DNA of 64,000 nucleotides from Ignavibacteria bacterium (GTDB taxonomy: Bacteria; Bacteroidota; Ignavibacteria; Ignavibacteriales; Ignavibacteriaceae): NCBI GenBank assembly GCA_030684555.1, contig JAUXVN010000112.1:62001-126000 (forward strand). Reading direction: 5' to 3'. The stretch's first letter is position 1. Every line of letters begins with the position of its first letter. The notes below the pieces were generated by a model. It was not told where the DNA came from, made no database searches, and worked only from the letters and a program-made list of their open reading frames with translations. A program made the position numbers and the translations under genes. Positions 16,454-25,518 of this stretch are shown here, in pieces.

Positions 16454-18550
16454 ATGGAAAATTATCATAATATCGGAACTACAATAGACTGGATCATAAT
16501 GGCAGCCTACTTCATCATTGTGATGTTGTTTGGAAGTTACTTTGGAAAATACAATCGAACAACTTCTGATTTCTTTTTTGGAGGAAGAAGGTTTTCTTGG
16601 TGGTTGATTGCATTTTCAATAGTAGCAACCGGAGTGGGCAGCCATAGTTTTATAAAATACTCAGCAAAAGGATTTGAACACGGTTTATCATCTTCAATGG
16701 CATACATGAATGATTGGTTCTTTGTCCCCTTTTTTCTATTCGGATGGCTGCCAATTATAGTTTATACAAAAATTCGTTCGATTCCGGAATATTTCGAGAA
16801 AAGATTCAGCCCTTCCGCGCGGTTTATTGCGACAGTTCTTCTGATGTTCTATATGATAGGATATATCGGGATTGGATTTTTAACTCTCGGAAAAGCCGCA
16901 TTACCACTACTACCGGAACACTTTACATTACTTGGCTCTACTTATGATGTAACTCTGATGGGAGTTGTAATATTAATTGCAATAATAACTGGATTCTATA
17001 TTACTTTCGGTGGACAGACTGCAGTTATTTTTACAGATTTGTTGCAAGGATTTATATTACTCTTTGCCGGACTTTTCTTGTTCGTCTTGGGAATCGATTA
17101 CCTAGGAGGATTTCATGTATTTTGGAATCTGCTTCCTCCCGAATGGAAACTTCCGCTTGCACATTTTAATGAGCCTGCCAGTTTTAATTTTATCGGAATA
17201 TTTTGGCAGGATGGTGTGGCTGGATCAATTGGATTTTTATTTATGAACATGGGATTGATAATGCGGTTTATGGCAACAAAGAGTGTAGACGAAGGTAGAA
17301 AAGCCGCAACTTTTAATATACTTTTTATGCTTCCGATTTCGGCAATTGTGGTCTCAAATGCAGGATGGCTTGGGAAAGCACTCTCAATTGCTGATCCCGG
17401 TTTAGTAAGCCCAAATACTAATCCCGATCAAATATTTGTTGTTGTCGCTAACATTGTTTCTCATCCCGGAGTTTTTGGTTTTATAATGGCTGCACTGACG
17501 GCAGCACTAATGTCAACTGTAGATACCCTCATTAATGCGACAGCCGCTATTTATATCAATGATGTTCATCGACCTCTAAAAAAGTATTATAAAGAAAAAG
17601 TTAGAACTGTTCGTGAATATGAGAAGAAAGAACTTTCAGCGGCAAGATATTCATCTGCTGTAATAACCATTTTAGGGGTACTCGCAGTATTAGTATTCAA
17701 AGATTTTCCAACTGTTTATGAAGCACATGGATTCTTTCATTCCACGCTTACACCCCCTTTAGTTGTTGCAATATTTCTTGGAGTGTTTTGGCGAAAGTTT
17801 ACTCCGGCTGCAGTCATTACTTCATTTATTGGTGGAGTTGCGCTAATGATTCTCGGTGCAAAATATCCCGCAATTTTAGTTGCACCTTTTGATCATGGAA
17901 CGCCGATGGATGCAAAATATCCATACACATATATTCAAGCTCTGTACAATACTTTGGTTTGTTCAATCGTTGCAGTTGTTATAACACTAACAACTAATAC
18001 TCAAAAATCGATTGTCAATAAAATTAGAGAGAATGATAATTCTAAAATGATTTTCGGAAGCTTTACTGTTATTTCAATTGTTCTGTTTTTTATGATAATT
18101 CTAAATATTGGGACTGTTTGGACATTGGTAATTATGTCTTTAATAGTCAGTTCTTTGGTTGCAATTGTTACTACACATTATGTTAAATATGATGAAGTTT
18201 CACAAACATTAGGACTAACTTCCTGGTCACTTGATAAAGCAAAAGAATTCTTCAAGGGAAGTAAAATTAATAATCGTGAGGGAGATAAGATTTTAGTCAA
18301 TTGGAAAATAAAAGAGGGAGAAGATGATATTATTAATTTCTCTCAAAATGATCTCAATAAAATGGCTGCTGATGTTGGAGATTTAGTTTATATCACAGAC
18401 CTAAGATGGTATCTTGGTGGTTTAAAATCTATCCACTCAAAAATTGGTGAACCACACAACGAAGACGGTGTTGTTTATTTAACGCGGGAGCATGAAGATT
18501 CAGGTTTATTCATAAAAGGAAAAATGTTAAGAGCAGAAAAAGAAATGTAA
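16454..18550 (+). CDS. Sodium:solute symporter (SSS) family transporter
   Basis: Inner-membrane transporter of 698 residues with the LeuT-like SSS fold and about 13 hydrophobic helices over residues 12-560. Typical landmarks are a GGRRFSWW segment near 43-50, ATGVGSHSFI in the first core helix, and the sodium-site-like AALMSTVDTLINATAA region at about 350-365. Substrate cannot be told from sequence. The C-terminus is unusual: after the last helix about 120 soluble residues follow (roughly 580-698) with no domain I can name. It is preceded at 3 bp by a small membrane protein that may be a subunit. The nearby sensor kinase is encoded on the opposite strand. Confidence 0.9.
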   Translation: MENYHNIGTTIDWIIMAAYFIIVMLFGSYFGKYNRTTSDFFFGGRRFSWWLIAFSIVATGVGSHSFIKYSAKGFEHGLSSSMAYMNDWFFVPFFLFGWLPIIVYTKIRSIPEYFEKRFSPSARFIATVLLMFYMIGYIGIGFLTLGKAALPLLPEHFTLLGSTYDVTLMGVVILIAIITGFYITFGGQTAVIFTDLLQGFILLFAGLFLFVLGIDYLGGFHVFWNLLPPEWKLPLAHFNEPASFNFIGIFWQDGVAGSIGFLFMNMGLIMRFMATKSVDEGRKAATFNILFMLPISAIVVSNAGWLGKALSIADPGLVSPNTNPDQIFVVVANIVSHPGVFGFIMAALTAALMSTVDTLINATAAIYINDVHRPLKKYYKEKVRTVREYEKKELSAARYSSAVITILGVLAVLVFKDFPTVYEAHGFFHSTLTPPLVVAIFLGVFWRKFTPAAVITSFIGGVALMILGAKYPAILVAPFDHGTPMDAKYPYTYIQALYNTLVCSIVAVVITLTTNTQKSIVNKIRENDNSKMIFGSFTVISIVLFFMIILNIGTVWTLVIMSLIVSSLVAIVTTHYVKYDEVSQTLGLTSWSLDKAKEFFKGSKINNREGDKILVNWKIKEGEDDIINFSQNDLNKMAADVGDLVYITDLRWYLGGLKSIHSKIGEPHNEDGVVYLTREHEDSGLFIKGKMLRAEKEM

Positions 18551-18605
18551 ATATTTCATTCATGGGTTTGAAATAAAAGATAGAATTGATTTAATTGATC
18601 ATTTT

Positions 18606-19904
18606 TTATTTACTATAATCAAATGTATTAACTTGAGGGAATGTTAGTCTGAATTCAGTTCCCTCTTTACTGTTATGTGAAATATCTCCGTTTAACTGTT
18701 TAGACATCGACTCAATTAATTTTAATCCTAAACTTCTGCTTTGAGTTATATCAAAATTAGCAGGGAGACCAATTCCGTTATCTTTCACCATTAAACAATT
18801 CATTCCCATACTTCTTTCAAAATTAATTGTGATTATTCCCTCCCGATTATCCGGAAAAGCATATTTGAATATGTTGGATACAAGCTCATTAAATATTAGT
18901 CCTAAATGAATAAATTGATTTACCGGAAGTACTACATCTTCAGGTATATTAAAATTAATTACGATTTTTTTATTAGGAACTTGATAACTCTTTTCGATAT
19001 TATCAAGAAGTCTCTGAAAATAAATCATCAGATTCACATTTGAAACATCATCCGATTCCTGCAATTTTTGATGAATGATCGCTAAGGAATGTACTCTGTT
19101 ACGGCTTACATTAAGGATTTCTTTAAGATTTTCATCTGATAACATACTTGCCTGCAAATATAGCATAGATGAAACTGATTGAAAATTGTTCTTCACCCTA
19201 TGATGAATTTCCTTAATAAGAATCTTCTTCTCCTCAACAAGTTGTGAGAGTTTTGTTTGTGTTTCCTTTAGCTCACTTATATCTCTGGAATTAAGTACTA
19301 TTCCATCAACAAGTTCATTGTGAAGAAGATTTCTACCTGAGACACTTAAATTAGCCCACGTTCCGTTTCGCTTCAAAAATCTTATATCAACTGTTACTGA
19401 CGAATTATATTCGCTGATTTTTTCCTTAAATATTTTGTAAAGATAATCATGCTCATCCGGATGAAGGAAATCAAATACATTCTTACCAATCATTTCACCC
19501 GGCTGATAATCAAGCATTTTTTCAATTGAAGGGCTTTCATATTTAATAAAACCATTTTTATCCAACACAGTCACAATATCAAGAGCATTTTCAATATAGT
19601 GACGGTATTTTTGTTCAGATTGGGTCTCTTTTCTATATTCTTCAAAGCGAGTAATTTGCGATGCCAAATAAACTAAGGCAGGTCCCAATACTACTACAAT
19701 AATTGCGGCATCAATTGAACCGATGTAAAGAAGTTCAACGTTTAAATATCCCCACCACAAATAACTCTGAATTGCATTCAAACTAAATGCCATGACTTCT
19801 GTAAGAATAAATAAATAGAGTATTAACTGCCATCTCTTCATTCTAATGAATTTTGAGAATGCTTTAGAGGATTTTTGGAGAAGATATAATTTATTCATTT
19901 TCAA
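18606..19904 (-). CDS. PAS-domain sensor histidine kinase (HisKA_2 type)
   Basis: Membrane-attached sensor kinase of 432 residues. Two hydrophobic helices lie at about 25-85, followed by a PAS domain with PAC motif (about 100-215: DIVTVLDKNGFIKYESPS through LNSRDISELKE) and a HisKA_2 phospho-acceptor region with His in EIHHRVKNNFQ (about 235). A HATPase_c domain follows, with NELVSNIFKYAF and DNGIGLP. This kinase subfamily often works with lone receivers or non-DNA-binding regulators. No response regulator is adjacent. It converges with the symporter gene, 55 bp apart, and a role in sensing the transported solute is only a guess. Confidence 0.9.
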   Translation of the reverse strand: MKMNKLYLLQKSSKAFSKFIRMKRWQLILYLFILTEVMAFSLNAIQSYLWWGYLNVELLYIGSIDAAIIVVVLGPALVYLASQITRFEEYRKETQSEQKYRHYIENALDIVTVLDKNGFIKYESPSIEKMLDYQPGEMIGKNVFDFLHPDEHDYLYKIFKEKISEYNSSVTVDIRFLKRNGTWANLSVSGRNLLHNELVDGIVLNSRDISELKETQTKLSQLVEEKKILIKEIHHRVKNNFQSVSSMLYLQASMLSDENLKEILNVSRNRVHSLAIIHQKLQESDDVSNVNLMIYFQRLLDNIEKSYQVPNKKIVINFNIPEDVVLPVNQFIHLGLIFNELVSNIFKYAFPDNREGIITINFERSMGMNCLMVKDNGIGLPANFDITQSRSLGLKLIESMSKQLNGDISHNSKEGTEFRLTFPQVNTFDYSK

Positions 19905-20074
19905 ATTAATCTTTTAATTAATTAGCGTATTTAATCGAATATTTTAAAGAGGAATTAATTTATATTTGAAAACTAACAAAACTTAATGATTGGACAAAAC
20001 TATTAAAAAGTTATTAAAATACTTCAGTAGTGAGATTTTGGATGGAAAGAATAAGTGGGTGAAGACTAGAAAAA

Positions 20075-20311
20075 CTAATCGTCGCTGGTTGTTTCTTGAG
20101 AATCATCCAAAGAGATGAATAATTTTGAACAAATCTCTCCCTTGAATTTACCTGCATCTTTACAACCATTAAAGTGAAGTTTTAAAGCTTTTCTATCTGT
20201 TACAATTGGATTAAGAAAAAACTTATCCAATTCTTTTTCACATTCTGTACAGAACTGAACTTCGCTTTTTTCTTCTAACGATTTTTCGATATTAAGAGAC
20301 TGTTTTTTCAT
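20075..20311 (-). CDS. Small cysteine-containing hypothetical protein
   Basis: Protein of 78 residues that I do not recognise. It has Cys21-x2-Cys24, then His46, Cys50 and Cys61, and an acidic C-terminus (SLDDSQETTSDD). The CxxC plus later Cys/His residues look like a small zinc-ribbon or other metal-binding fold, but the spacing matches no family I can name. It stands alone, 170 bp from the sensor kinase and 345 bp from the next exported-protein gene, all on the minus strand. It is probably a real gene because composition and codon use look normal and no better frame overlaps it. Confidence 0.65.
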   Translation of the reverse strand: MKKQSLNIEKSLEEKSEVQFCTECEKELDKFFLNPIVTDRKALKLHFNGCKDAGKFKGEICSKLFISLDDSQETTSDD

Positions 20312-20656
20312 CTATCTGTTTTATTTCTTATTTGAAAATTAGTTAAACTGCAAATTATTACAAAATTGATTCAAAGTTTTATGAGATAAATTAAAACATA
20401 ATTTCAACATAACCCCATATACGTAGTCCTAATTCAAATTTCTTTGCTTTTCCCTATTCAGAAACGAATTGACGGACTATATTATAAATTCAAATATTTA
20501 TCCGGGATTATTAAAGTATAAGCATTTACTTCGGGATTGTTGGGTGTAATTCAAAGAGATTGGAAATTTTTCTTTGGTATAACAACAGTCTATTTCTCAG
20601 GAATTGGTTTTCAATAATTTAAGAAATAGACTGTAGTTAAGATTATTTACTTTTCA
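20312..20656. other. Intergenic stretch without a gene (345 bp)
   Basis: AT-rich spacer between two minus-strand genes. I see no open frame with protein-like composition and no RNA gene. The only structure is the inverted repeat at 20585-20634, close to the end of the downstream-reading gene at 20657. Confidence 0.6.
20585..20634. repeat. 13-bp inverted repeat downstream of the CxCH exported protein gene
   Basis: ACAGTCTATTTCT at 20585-20597 pairs perfectly with AGAAATAGACTGT at 20622-20634, with a 24-nt loop. It starts about 22 bp after the stop of the minus-strand gene at 20657. It could act as a transcript-end hairpin, but there is no clear T-run after it on either strand. Confidence 0.6.
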
Positions 20657-21154
20657 TCAACCTTCAATTAATACTTTTTTATTCGGTGCGAAATTCCACA
20701 TATCCCCTTTTTTAGAATCATTCCCGTTACCGCTATTTCCGGCTGCATAAATTGTTATTTCACTGACATTTGATGGCGCAGTAAATTTAAAATCAAAAGC
20801 GAGTTTTCCATCTACGGATTTCTGTGGCTCAATATGAGTAAGTTCTTTTTTTGATAACTTCAAACCTTTTCCTGCAATTAAAATTCCGGAGGAAACCGCA
20901 ATATTAACACCTCCATTTACCGATGGACCTCCTTCTATTATAACTTTGAAATCAGCAGTTGAACCGGTTTTCATAGATTCAGGTCCTTCTATCTTAACCA
21001 TTACCGATTTTGATTGATCACCGTGGCAATCACAACCCTCACCGTTTTTTAGTGTAGCTCCGGTCATACCTTTATTCTTAGCATAAAGCAAAAAACTGAC
21101 TGCTATAAAAAATAAAAGAATCGTGTAAATATTTTTGGTTGAAAACAACTTCAT
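20657..21154 (-). CDS. Exported protein with CxCH motif (choice-of-anchor V / Reelin-like domain)
   Basis: Protein of 165 residues with a signal peptide or N-terminal anchor (hydrophobic 9-25), then the segment GCDCHG (Cys41, Cys43, His44) and a beta-rich domain with GGVNIAVSSG (about 77-86), which resembles the choice-of-anchor V domain found in Bacteroidota secreted proteins. A paralogue lies at 28044-28865. That one carries a T9SS tail; this one does not, so it may stay in the periplasm or membrane. The C-x-C-H spacing is not the canonical haem c motif. Metal or haem binding is open. Confidence 0.72.
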   Translation of the reverse strand: MKLFSTKNIYTILLFFIAVSFLLYAKNKGMTGATLKNGEGCDCHGDQSKSVMVKIEGPESMKTGSTADFKVIIEGGPSVNGGVNIAVSSGILIAGKGLKLSKKELTHIEPQKSVDGKLAFDFKFTAPSNVSEITIYAAGNSGNGNDSKKGDMWNFAPNKKVLIEG

Positions 21155-21181
21155 AATAGTCGGTCCTAATTTTCTAAATTT

Positions 21182-23542
21182 TTATTTCAACAATATCATT
21201 TTACGAATTTGATTAAGTTTTCCCGCCTGAATTTTATAAAAATAAATTCCACTTGGAATTAATTTATCATCAGTTGTAAATGTTGAAGTATATACACCCG
21301 GATTTTTATATTCATCTTCTAAAGTGACAATTTCATTTCCAAGTAAATCATAAACTTTTAAAGTTACATGTGCAGCATCAGCGATTTCCCATTTAATTAC
21401 GGTAGATGGGTTAAAAGGATTCGGGAAATTTTGATGAAGTAAAAATTCACTCGGAATATGGGACTCCCCCACATCACCCGGATTTTCCGTTCTAAAACCG
21501 AAAACTGTTGACCAGATTGATGCACCAAATTCGTTTACTCCCCTAACTCTCCAATAATACAATTTATTTCCGAGAAGATTTGAAAGTTGATACGTTGTAT
21601 CTGAAATATTGTCTACAGTAAGCAATATCGTTTGATCATTAAATGTTAAACTTGAGGAGATTTGAAGATTATATGATGAGGCAGCCGATACTGTCCCCCA
21701 TTTTAAGTCAACACTTAATGGCACATTAGTAGTCGCATGAGCCGGCACCATTAACACTGGCTGAATTGGAAAACCTGTGGTGAAACTATTAACTGATGAG
21801 AAGTTACTAATTCCCGCTCCATTTTCTGCTTTGGTGCGCCAGTAGTAAGTTGATTGTCCGGTTACGTTTGTGAGGAGATAAAAAGTATCAGTAACCGAAG
21901 TTGAATTTACAATAAGGTTTGAAGAAAAAGTTGGGTCACTTGATACTTGTAGATGATAATTACCCGCTCCAGGAGTAAACGACCATTTAAAAATAATTGT
22001 ATCTCTCTGATTTATTGCTTGATTAACAGGAACAGAAAGCGTTGGGGCTAACGGAATAACCAACTCCAACACATTACTTAATTCACTTTCATTAGAATTT
22101 TGATCAACGGCTGTTATTACGAAATATTTATAATCTGAACTTGGAGGTGCAGTGGGAGTATAATAATTATTTCCCTCTATTGTAAGCATTTTACTTGCAT
22201 CTTCAATACTTGCTGAAGTGATGTTATTAGTATTGAAGCGATAAACAACATATCGAGATGCTGTATCACCGTCAATTGCTAAAGTCGGCTTATCCCATAC
22301 AATATGTGAAACTCCTGTACCTGGTTTTCTTTCTAACCTAACATTTATTGGGTTATTCGGTGGTATCATTTCTTTCCAATTCATAACAGGAGTTAATGCT
22401 GGATAACGATAAAAATCATTTAGCAGTGAATCTAAAAAACCCTTAGGATTTCCTAATAGATAAGTAGTATTATAAAATATACTCCCCTGACATTTAGGAT
22501 TAGTACGGTTAAGTCTTATTTGATTAGGCATCTCACTACTCGATGTCCAGATTGAAATTCTATAAGCAGCTTGTCCTACATAAAGATGACGGTTATTTCT
22601 GGCAGCAGAATCAGCCCACCACGGCATCAGTTTACCATAATCTTGACCTCCGCCAAAAGGCCAATATAACTGAGGATTTATGTAATCAAGCGCCTTGTTT
22701 TGAAGCCAGTTTATTGCATCACAATAGATAGTGCTATAATTATCGTTACCGATAATTCCAGGAGGAACTCCATTTCTCCATATCCCTCGTGGACTCACAC
22801 CCCATTTTACATTTGGTTTAACGGATTTAATACTGTCATCAATAGCTTTGATCAAAATATTTACATTATCTCTTCTCCAATCGAAAAGATTTGTAAATCC
22901 TCGCGGATAATTTGCAAATGTTGTTGCATCTTGAGTCGTAATTCCTTCAACATAAAAATAATCATCAATATGAATACCATCTACATTGTAGCGGCGCGTA
23001 ATATCCATAAACACTTTTAAAATGAATTCTCTAACTTGAGGTAAGCCGGGATCAAGTATTTTAGTACCGCTTACACTCATTACCCAGTCCGGATTTTGAT
23101 TTGTAACATGTGTAGCCGAATTACCGTAAGTGCTGCTTGAATGTTTTGCGCGATAAGGATTCAGCCATGCATGAAGTTCCATTCCACGCTTATGTGCTTC
23201 TTCAATTGCGAATGATAAAGGATCATAGTAAGGTTCTGGCGCTCTACCCTGTTGACCTGTTAACCAATATGACCAGGGTTCATATGGGGAATCATAAAGG
23301 GCGTCACATTCGGGTCTAACTTGAAAGACAACTGCATTAATATTAGCAGCCTTAAACTGGTCAAATTGGTTAATTAATTGTTGTTTTTGAACGGCAACAT
23401 TACCGATGCTTGTTGGCCAATCAAGATTTAAAACAGTTGCAACCCAAACACCACGAAATTCTCTTTTTACAGGGGGGCTTTGAGAAAAAACTGATTGTAT
23501 CACAAATACTAATAAAGCAAAAAGTATAATTATTCTTTTCAT
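21182..23542 (-). CDS. Secreted GHL10 (DUF187) glycoside hydrolase-like protein with FN3 domains and T9SS tail
   Basis: Secreted protein of 786 residues. A signal peptide (1-20) is followed by a TIM-barrel-like domain of the glycosyl hydrolase-like 10 family (about 26-345), with FRGVWVATVLNLDWP at its start, the HAWLNPYRA segment, and the DGIHIDDYFY acidic motif that probably holds catalytic residues. Three fibronectin type III-like domains follow (about 390-490, 495-590, 595-690). The C-terminus (about 700-786) is a T9SS type A sorting domain with NFPNPFNPST and the final KMILLK. It is expected at the cell surface or released, acting on a polysaccharide or peptidoglycan-like substrate that cannot be named from sequence. 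It lies 27 bp before the CxCH protein gene. Confidence 0.9.
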   Translation of the reverse strand: MKRIIILFALLVFVIQSVFSQSPPVKREFRGVWVATVLNLDWPTSIGNVAVQKQQLINQFDQFKAANINAVVFQVRPECDALYDSPYEPWSYWLTGQQGRAPEPYYDPLSFAIEEAHKRGMELHAWLNPYRAKHSSSTYGNSATHVTNQNPDWVMSVSGTKILDPGLPQVREFILKVFMDITRRYNVDGIHIDDYFYVEGITTQDATTFANYPRGFTNLFDWRRDNVNILIKAIDDSIKSVKPNVKWGVSPRGIWRNGVPPGIIGNDNYSTIYCDAINWLQNKALDYINPQLYWPFGGGQDYGKLMPWWADSAARNNRHLYVGQAAYRISIWTSSSEMPNQIRLNRTNPKCQGSIFYNTTYLLGNPKGFLDSLLNDFYRYPALTPVMNWKEMIPPNNPINVRLERKPGTGVSHIVWDKPTLAIDGDTASRYVVYRFNTNNITSASIEDASKMLTIEGNNYYTPTAPPSSDYKYFVITAVDQNSNESELSNVLELVIPLAPTLSVPVNQAINQRDTIIFKWSFTPGAGNYHLQVSSDPTFSSNLIVNSTSVTDTFYLLTNVTGQSTYYWRTKAENGAGISNFSSVNSFTTGFPIQPVLMVPAHATTNVPLSVDLKWGTVSAASSYNLQISSSLTFNDQTILLTVDNISDTTYQLSNLLGNKLYYWRVRGVNEFGASIWSTVFGFRTENPGDVGESHIPSEFLLHQNFPNPFNPSTVIKWEIADAAHVTLKVYDLLGNEIVTLEDEYKNPGVYTSTFTTDDKLIPSGIYFYKIQAGKLNQIRKMILLK

Positions 23543-23706
23543 TTATATTTCTTTCATAATAAAAATTTAGCTGATGAAAGATATATGAATTGAGGCTTTA
23601 TATCAATCAATTTAATCATAAAGAGGAAGTAACAATTCACGCACTTTTGTTCTTCTGTTTATTGCTTCAGATAAAATTGCCTGGAAATCTTCAAGTTTTA
23701 ATAAAC

Positions 23707-23913
23707 TTATTCTGTTATTTTTTTCTTTCTTTCTCTGTAATGAAGCCAGGAAAATACAATTCCTAAAACGATTGCTAAACGAAAAGAAGTTGCCCAATCA
23801 AAAGTTCCACTTGAGTGAACTAATAAACCATATAAGTATGTAACTAACGAAACTACCACGAATGTAATAACGAATACCAGAAAAAAATCCTTTATCAATT
23901 CTATAGGTTTCAT
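23707..23913 (-). CDS. Small two-helix membrane protein
   Basis: Protein of 68 residues with two hydrophobic segments (about 9-32 and 44-58), ending in a basic tail (HYRERKKKITE). I recognise no family. The reading frame ends just after an A7 run in the mRNA (T7 at 23718-23724 on the plus strand). A one-base slip there would add a protein-like tail that ends at 23612. The start at 23913 is an ATG, and the gene lies 60 bp after kamA. Function unknown. Confidence 0.68.
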   Translation of the reverse strand: MKPIELIKDFFLVFVITFVVVSLVTYLYGLLVHSSGTFDWATSFRLAIVLGIVFSWLHYRERKKKITE

Positions 23914-23973
23914 TTTATCCCCACTATAAAAAATATTGAATTCCTTAATTCGTGTCTCATGATAATAATTCTT

Positions 23974-25347
23974 TTATCTTCTTAACTTCGAATGATAATT
24001 GAAATCATTTTCAATCTTAACATCTCTACTTTTTCTTTGTGCCATAAATTTCATTTCATCTTCATAAAAGAATTTGTTCAGACCGAAAGCCGGTTCAAGA
24101 TGATTAAGCCATGTAGCTGTTTCAGAATATTTTGCAAAAAATGGTCTCTTAACCCATGAAGAGTTTCTTCCTTGAATAAAATTCAATACAAATACTTTTT
24201 CGCCATTAACTTCAGTTATTCCATCCACAACAACTTTTCCGGGTGTTGCAGACATTGAGGGTCCCCTTACAGTACGCGCTAATCCGGAAACTTTAGTATA
24301 TGCAGTTCTGAAAATTTCAAACGCTTTGAAAATTGGAACCGCAAAATAAGCATGTGCTCCTGTATCTCTTTCCATGAACATATAATAAGGGATTATCCCC
24401 ATGCTTACCTGTGTCTTCCACATTCTAATCCAAATTGAAGAATCATCATTTATATGCTTTACGAGAGGAGACTGTGCTCTTATAGTCGCACCAGAATTTC
24501 TGATTCGTCTGATTGCTTCTTTTACAACCGGAGTTGATAGTTCCACCCAATGATTAAAATGTGCCATTATTGCCAAACTTTTTCCTGCCTTAACTACTTT
24601 CTCAAAAAGTTTTAGGATTTGATCAGAATCAGGATCAGTAATAAATCTGTAAGGCCAGTATGCAAGAGATTTGGTACCGATTCTGATTGTGTGAATATGT
24701 TCAAATCCGGGTTGAAGCAAGGGTAGAAGATATTTTTCGAGACGGGATGCGGTCATAATCATCGGGTCACCACCGGTGATAAGGACATTTGTTAGTTCTT
24801 TATGAGATTTAATATATTCTTGAAACCGATTTGATTCATCAGTTGCGAACTTTAAATCCGCATTCCCGATAAATTGAGGCCATCTAAAGCAAAAAGTACA
24901 GTATGCATGGCACGTTTGACCTTGAGCGGGGAAAATTAAGCATGTCTCTTTATATTTGTGTTGGATTCCATTGACAACTTCACCTTCATAATACGGAACA
25001 TTAGCTGTAAGCTGCCCTGCGGGGTGGGGATTTAATTCAGTTCGAATTTCTGCAATTATTTGATTTAATTCTGGCGGGGCATGATTACCGTTTAACGCTC
25101 TTGACATCCTCTCAAACAATGATTCTTCAAGCATTTCTTTCTGAAGAAATGTAAGTTGAAAAATCGGATCATTCGGAATATTATCCCAGTCAATCAGTTC
25201 TTCAATTAAATAATTATTTGTTCTGAATGGCAGGATATGAGAAATAACCTGCATCGCATATTTTTGATCAGAAGACAAATGTTCAAGTTGCGGAATTTGA
25301 TTAATGTCTTTGATACCATAAAATTTTAACTTTTTCTTGAGTATCAT
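23974..25347 (-). CDS. kamA: KamA-family radical SAM protein (lysine 2,3-aminomutase-like)
   Basis: Radical SAM and PLP enzyme of the lysine 2,3-aminomutase family, 457 residues from the start chosen here. The [4Fe-4S] motif C-x3-C-x2-C is Cys146, Cys150, Cys153 (CHAYCTFC), the GGDP motif is at about 192-195, and a Lys at about 371 (TPGK) matches the position of the PLP lysine in the family. I chose ATG 25347 because AAGGAGA stands a few bases upstream. The frame stays open to 25428, but that extension has no ribosome site. The QSPLVK and PYYMF segments fit the family in looser form than true lysine mutase, so a different amino acid substrate is possible. No lysine-fermentation genes are adjacent. 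Confidence 0.85.
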   Translation of the reverse strand: MILKKKLKFYGIKDINQIPQLEHLSSDQKYAMQVISHILPFRTNNYLIEELIDWDNIPNDPIFQLTFLQKEMLEESLFERMSRALNGNHAPPELNQIIAEIRTELNPHPAGQLTANVPYYEGEVVNGIQHKYKETCLIFPAQGQTCHAYCTFCFRWPQFIGNADLKFATDESNRFQEYIKSHKELTNVLITGGDPMIMTASRLEKYLLPLLQPGFEHIHTIRIGTKSLAYWPYRFITDPDSDQILKLFEKVVKAGKSLAIMAHFNHWVELSTPVVKEAIRRIRNSGATIRAQSPLVKHINDDSSIWIRMWKTQVSMGIIPYYMFMERDTGAHAYFAVPIFKAFEIFRTAYTKVSGLARTVRGPSMSATPGKVVVDGITEVNGEKVFVLNFIQGRNSSWVKRPFFAKYSETATWLNHLEPAFGLNKFFYEDEMKFMAQRKSRDVKIENDFNYHSKLRR

Positions 25348-25518
25348 GGTATGTCTCCTTATTGATTTACATGTTTTTTTTTGAATATAGGTATAATGGT
25401 TTAAGAATTCAAGACTATTCCAGTTCAATTTAAAGAAAAAGAAAAAAAATCGTAATATTTTTATTCCTAATTAAAGTTTTTTAACTTGCAGTCCTTCAAA
25501 TCGAAAAGAGGCGCAATT

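Noticed and set aside
20450-20460. TTCCCTATTCA shared with 51950-51960
   Set aside because: An 11-bp match in AT-rich sequence is not convincing as a repeat. The neighbouring sequences do not align.
20657-21154. Cytochrome c reading of the GCDCHG segment
   Set aside because: The canonical haem c motif needs two residues between the cysteines; here there is one, so I do not call a cytochrome.
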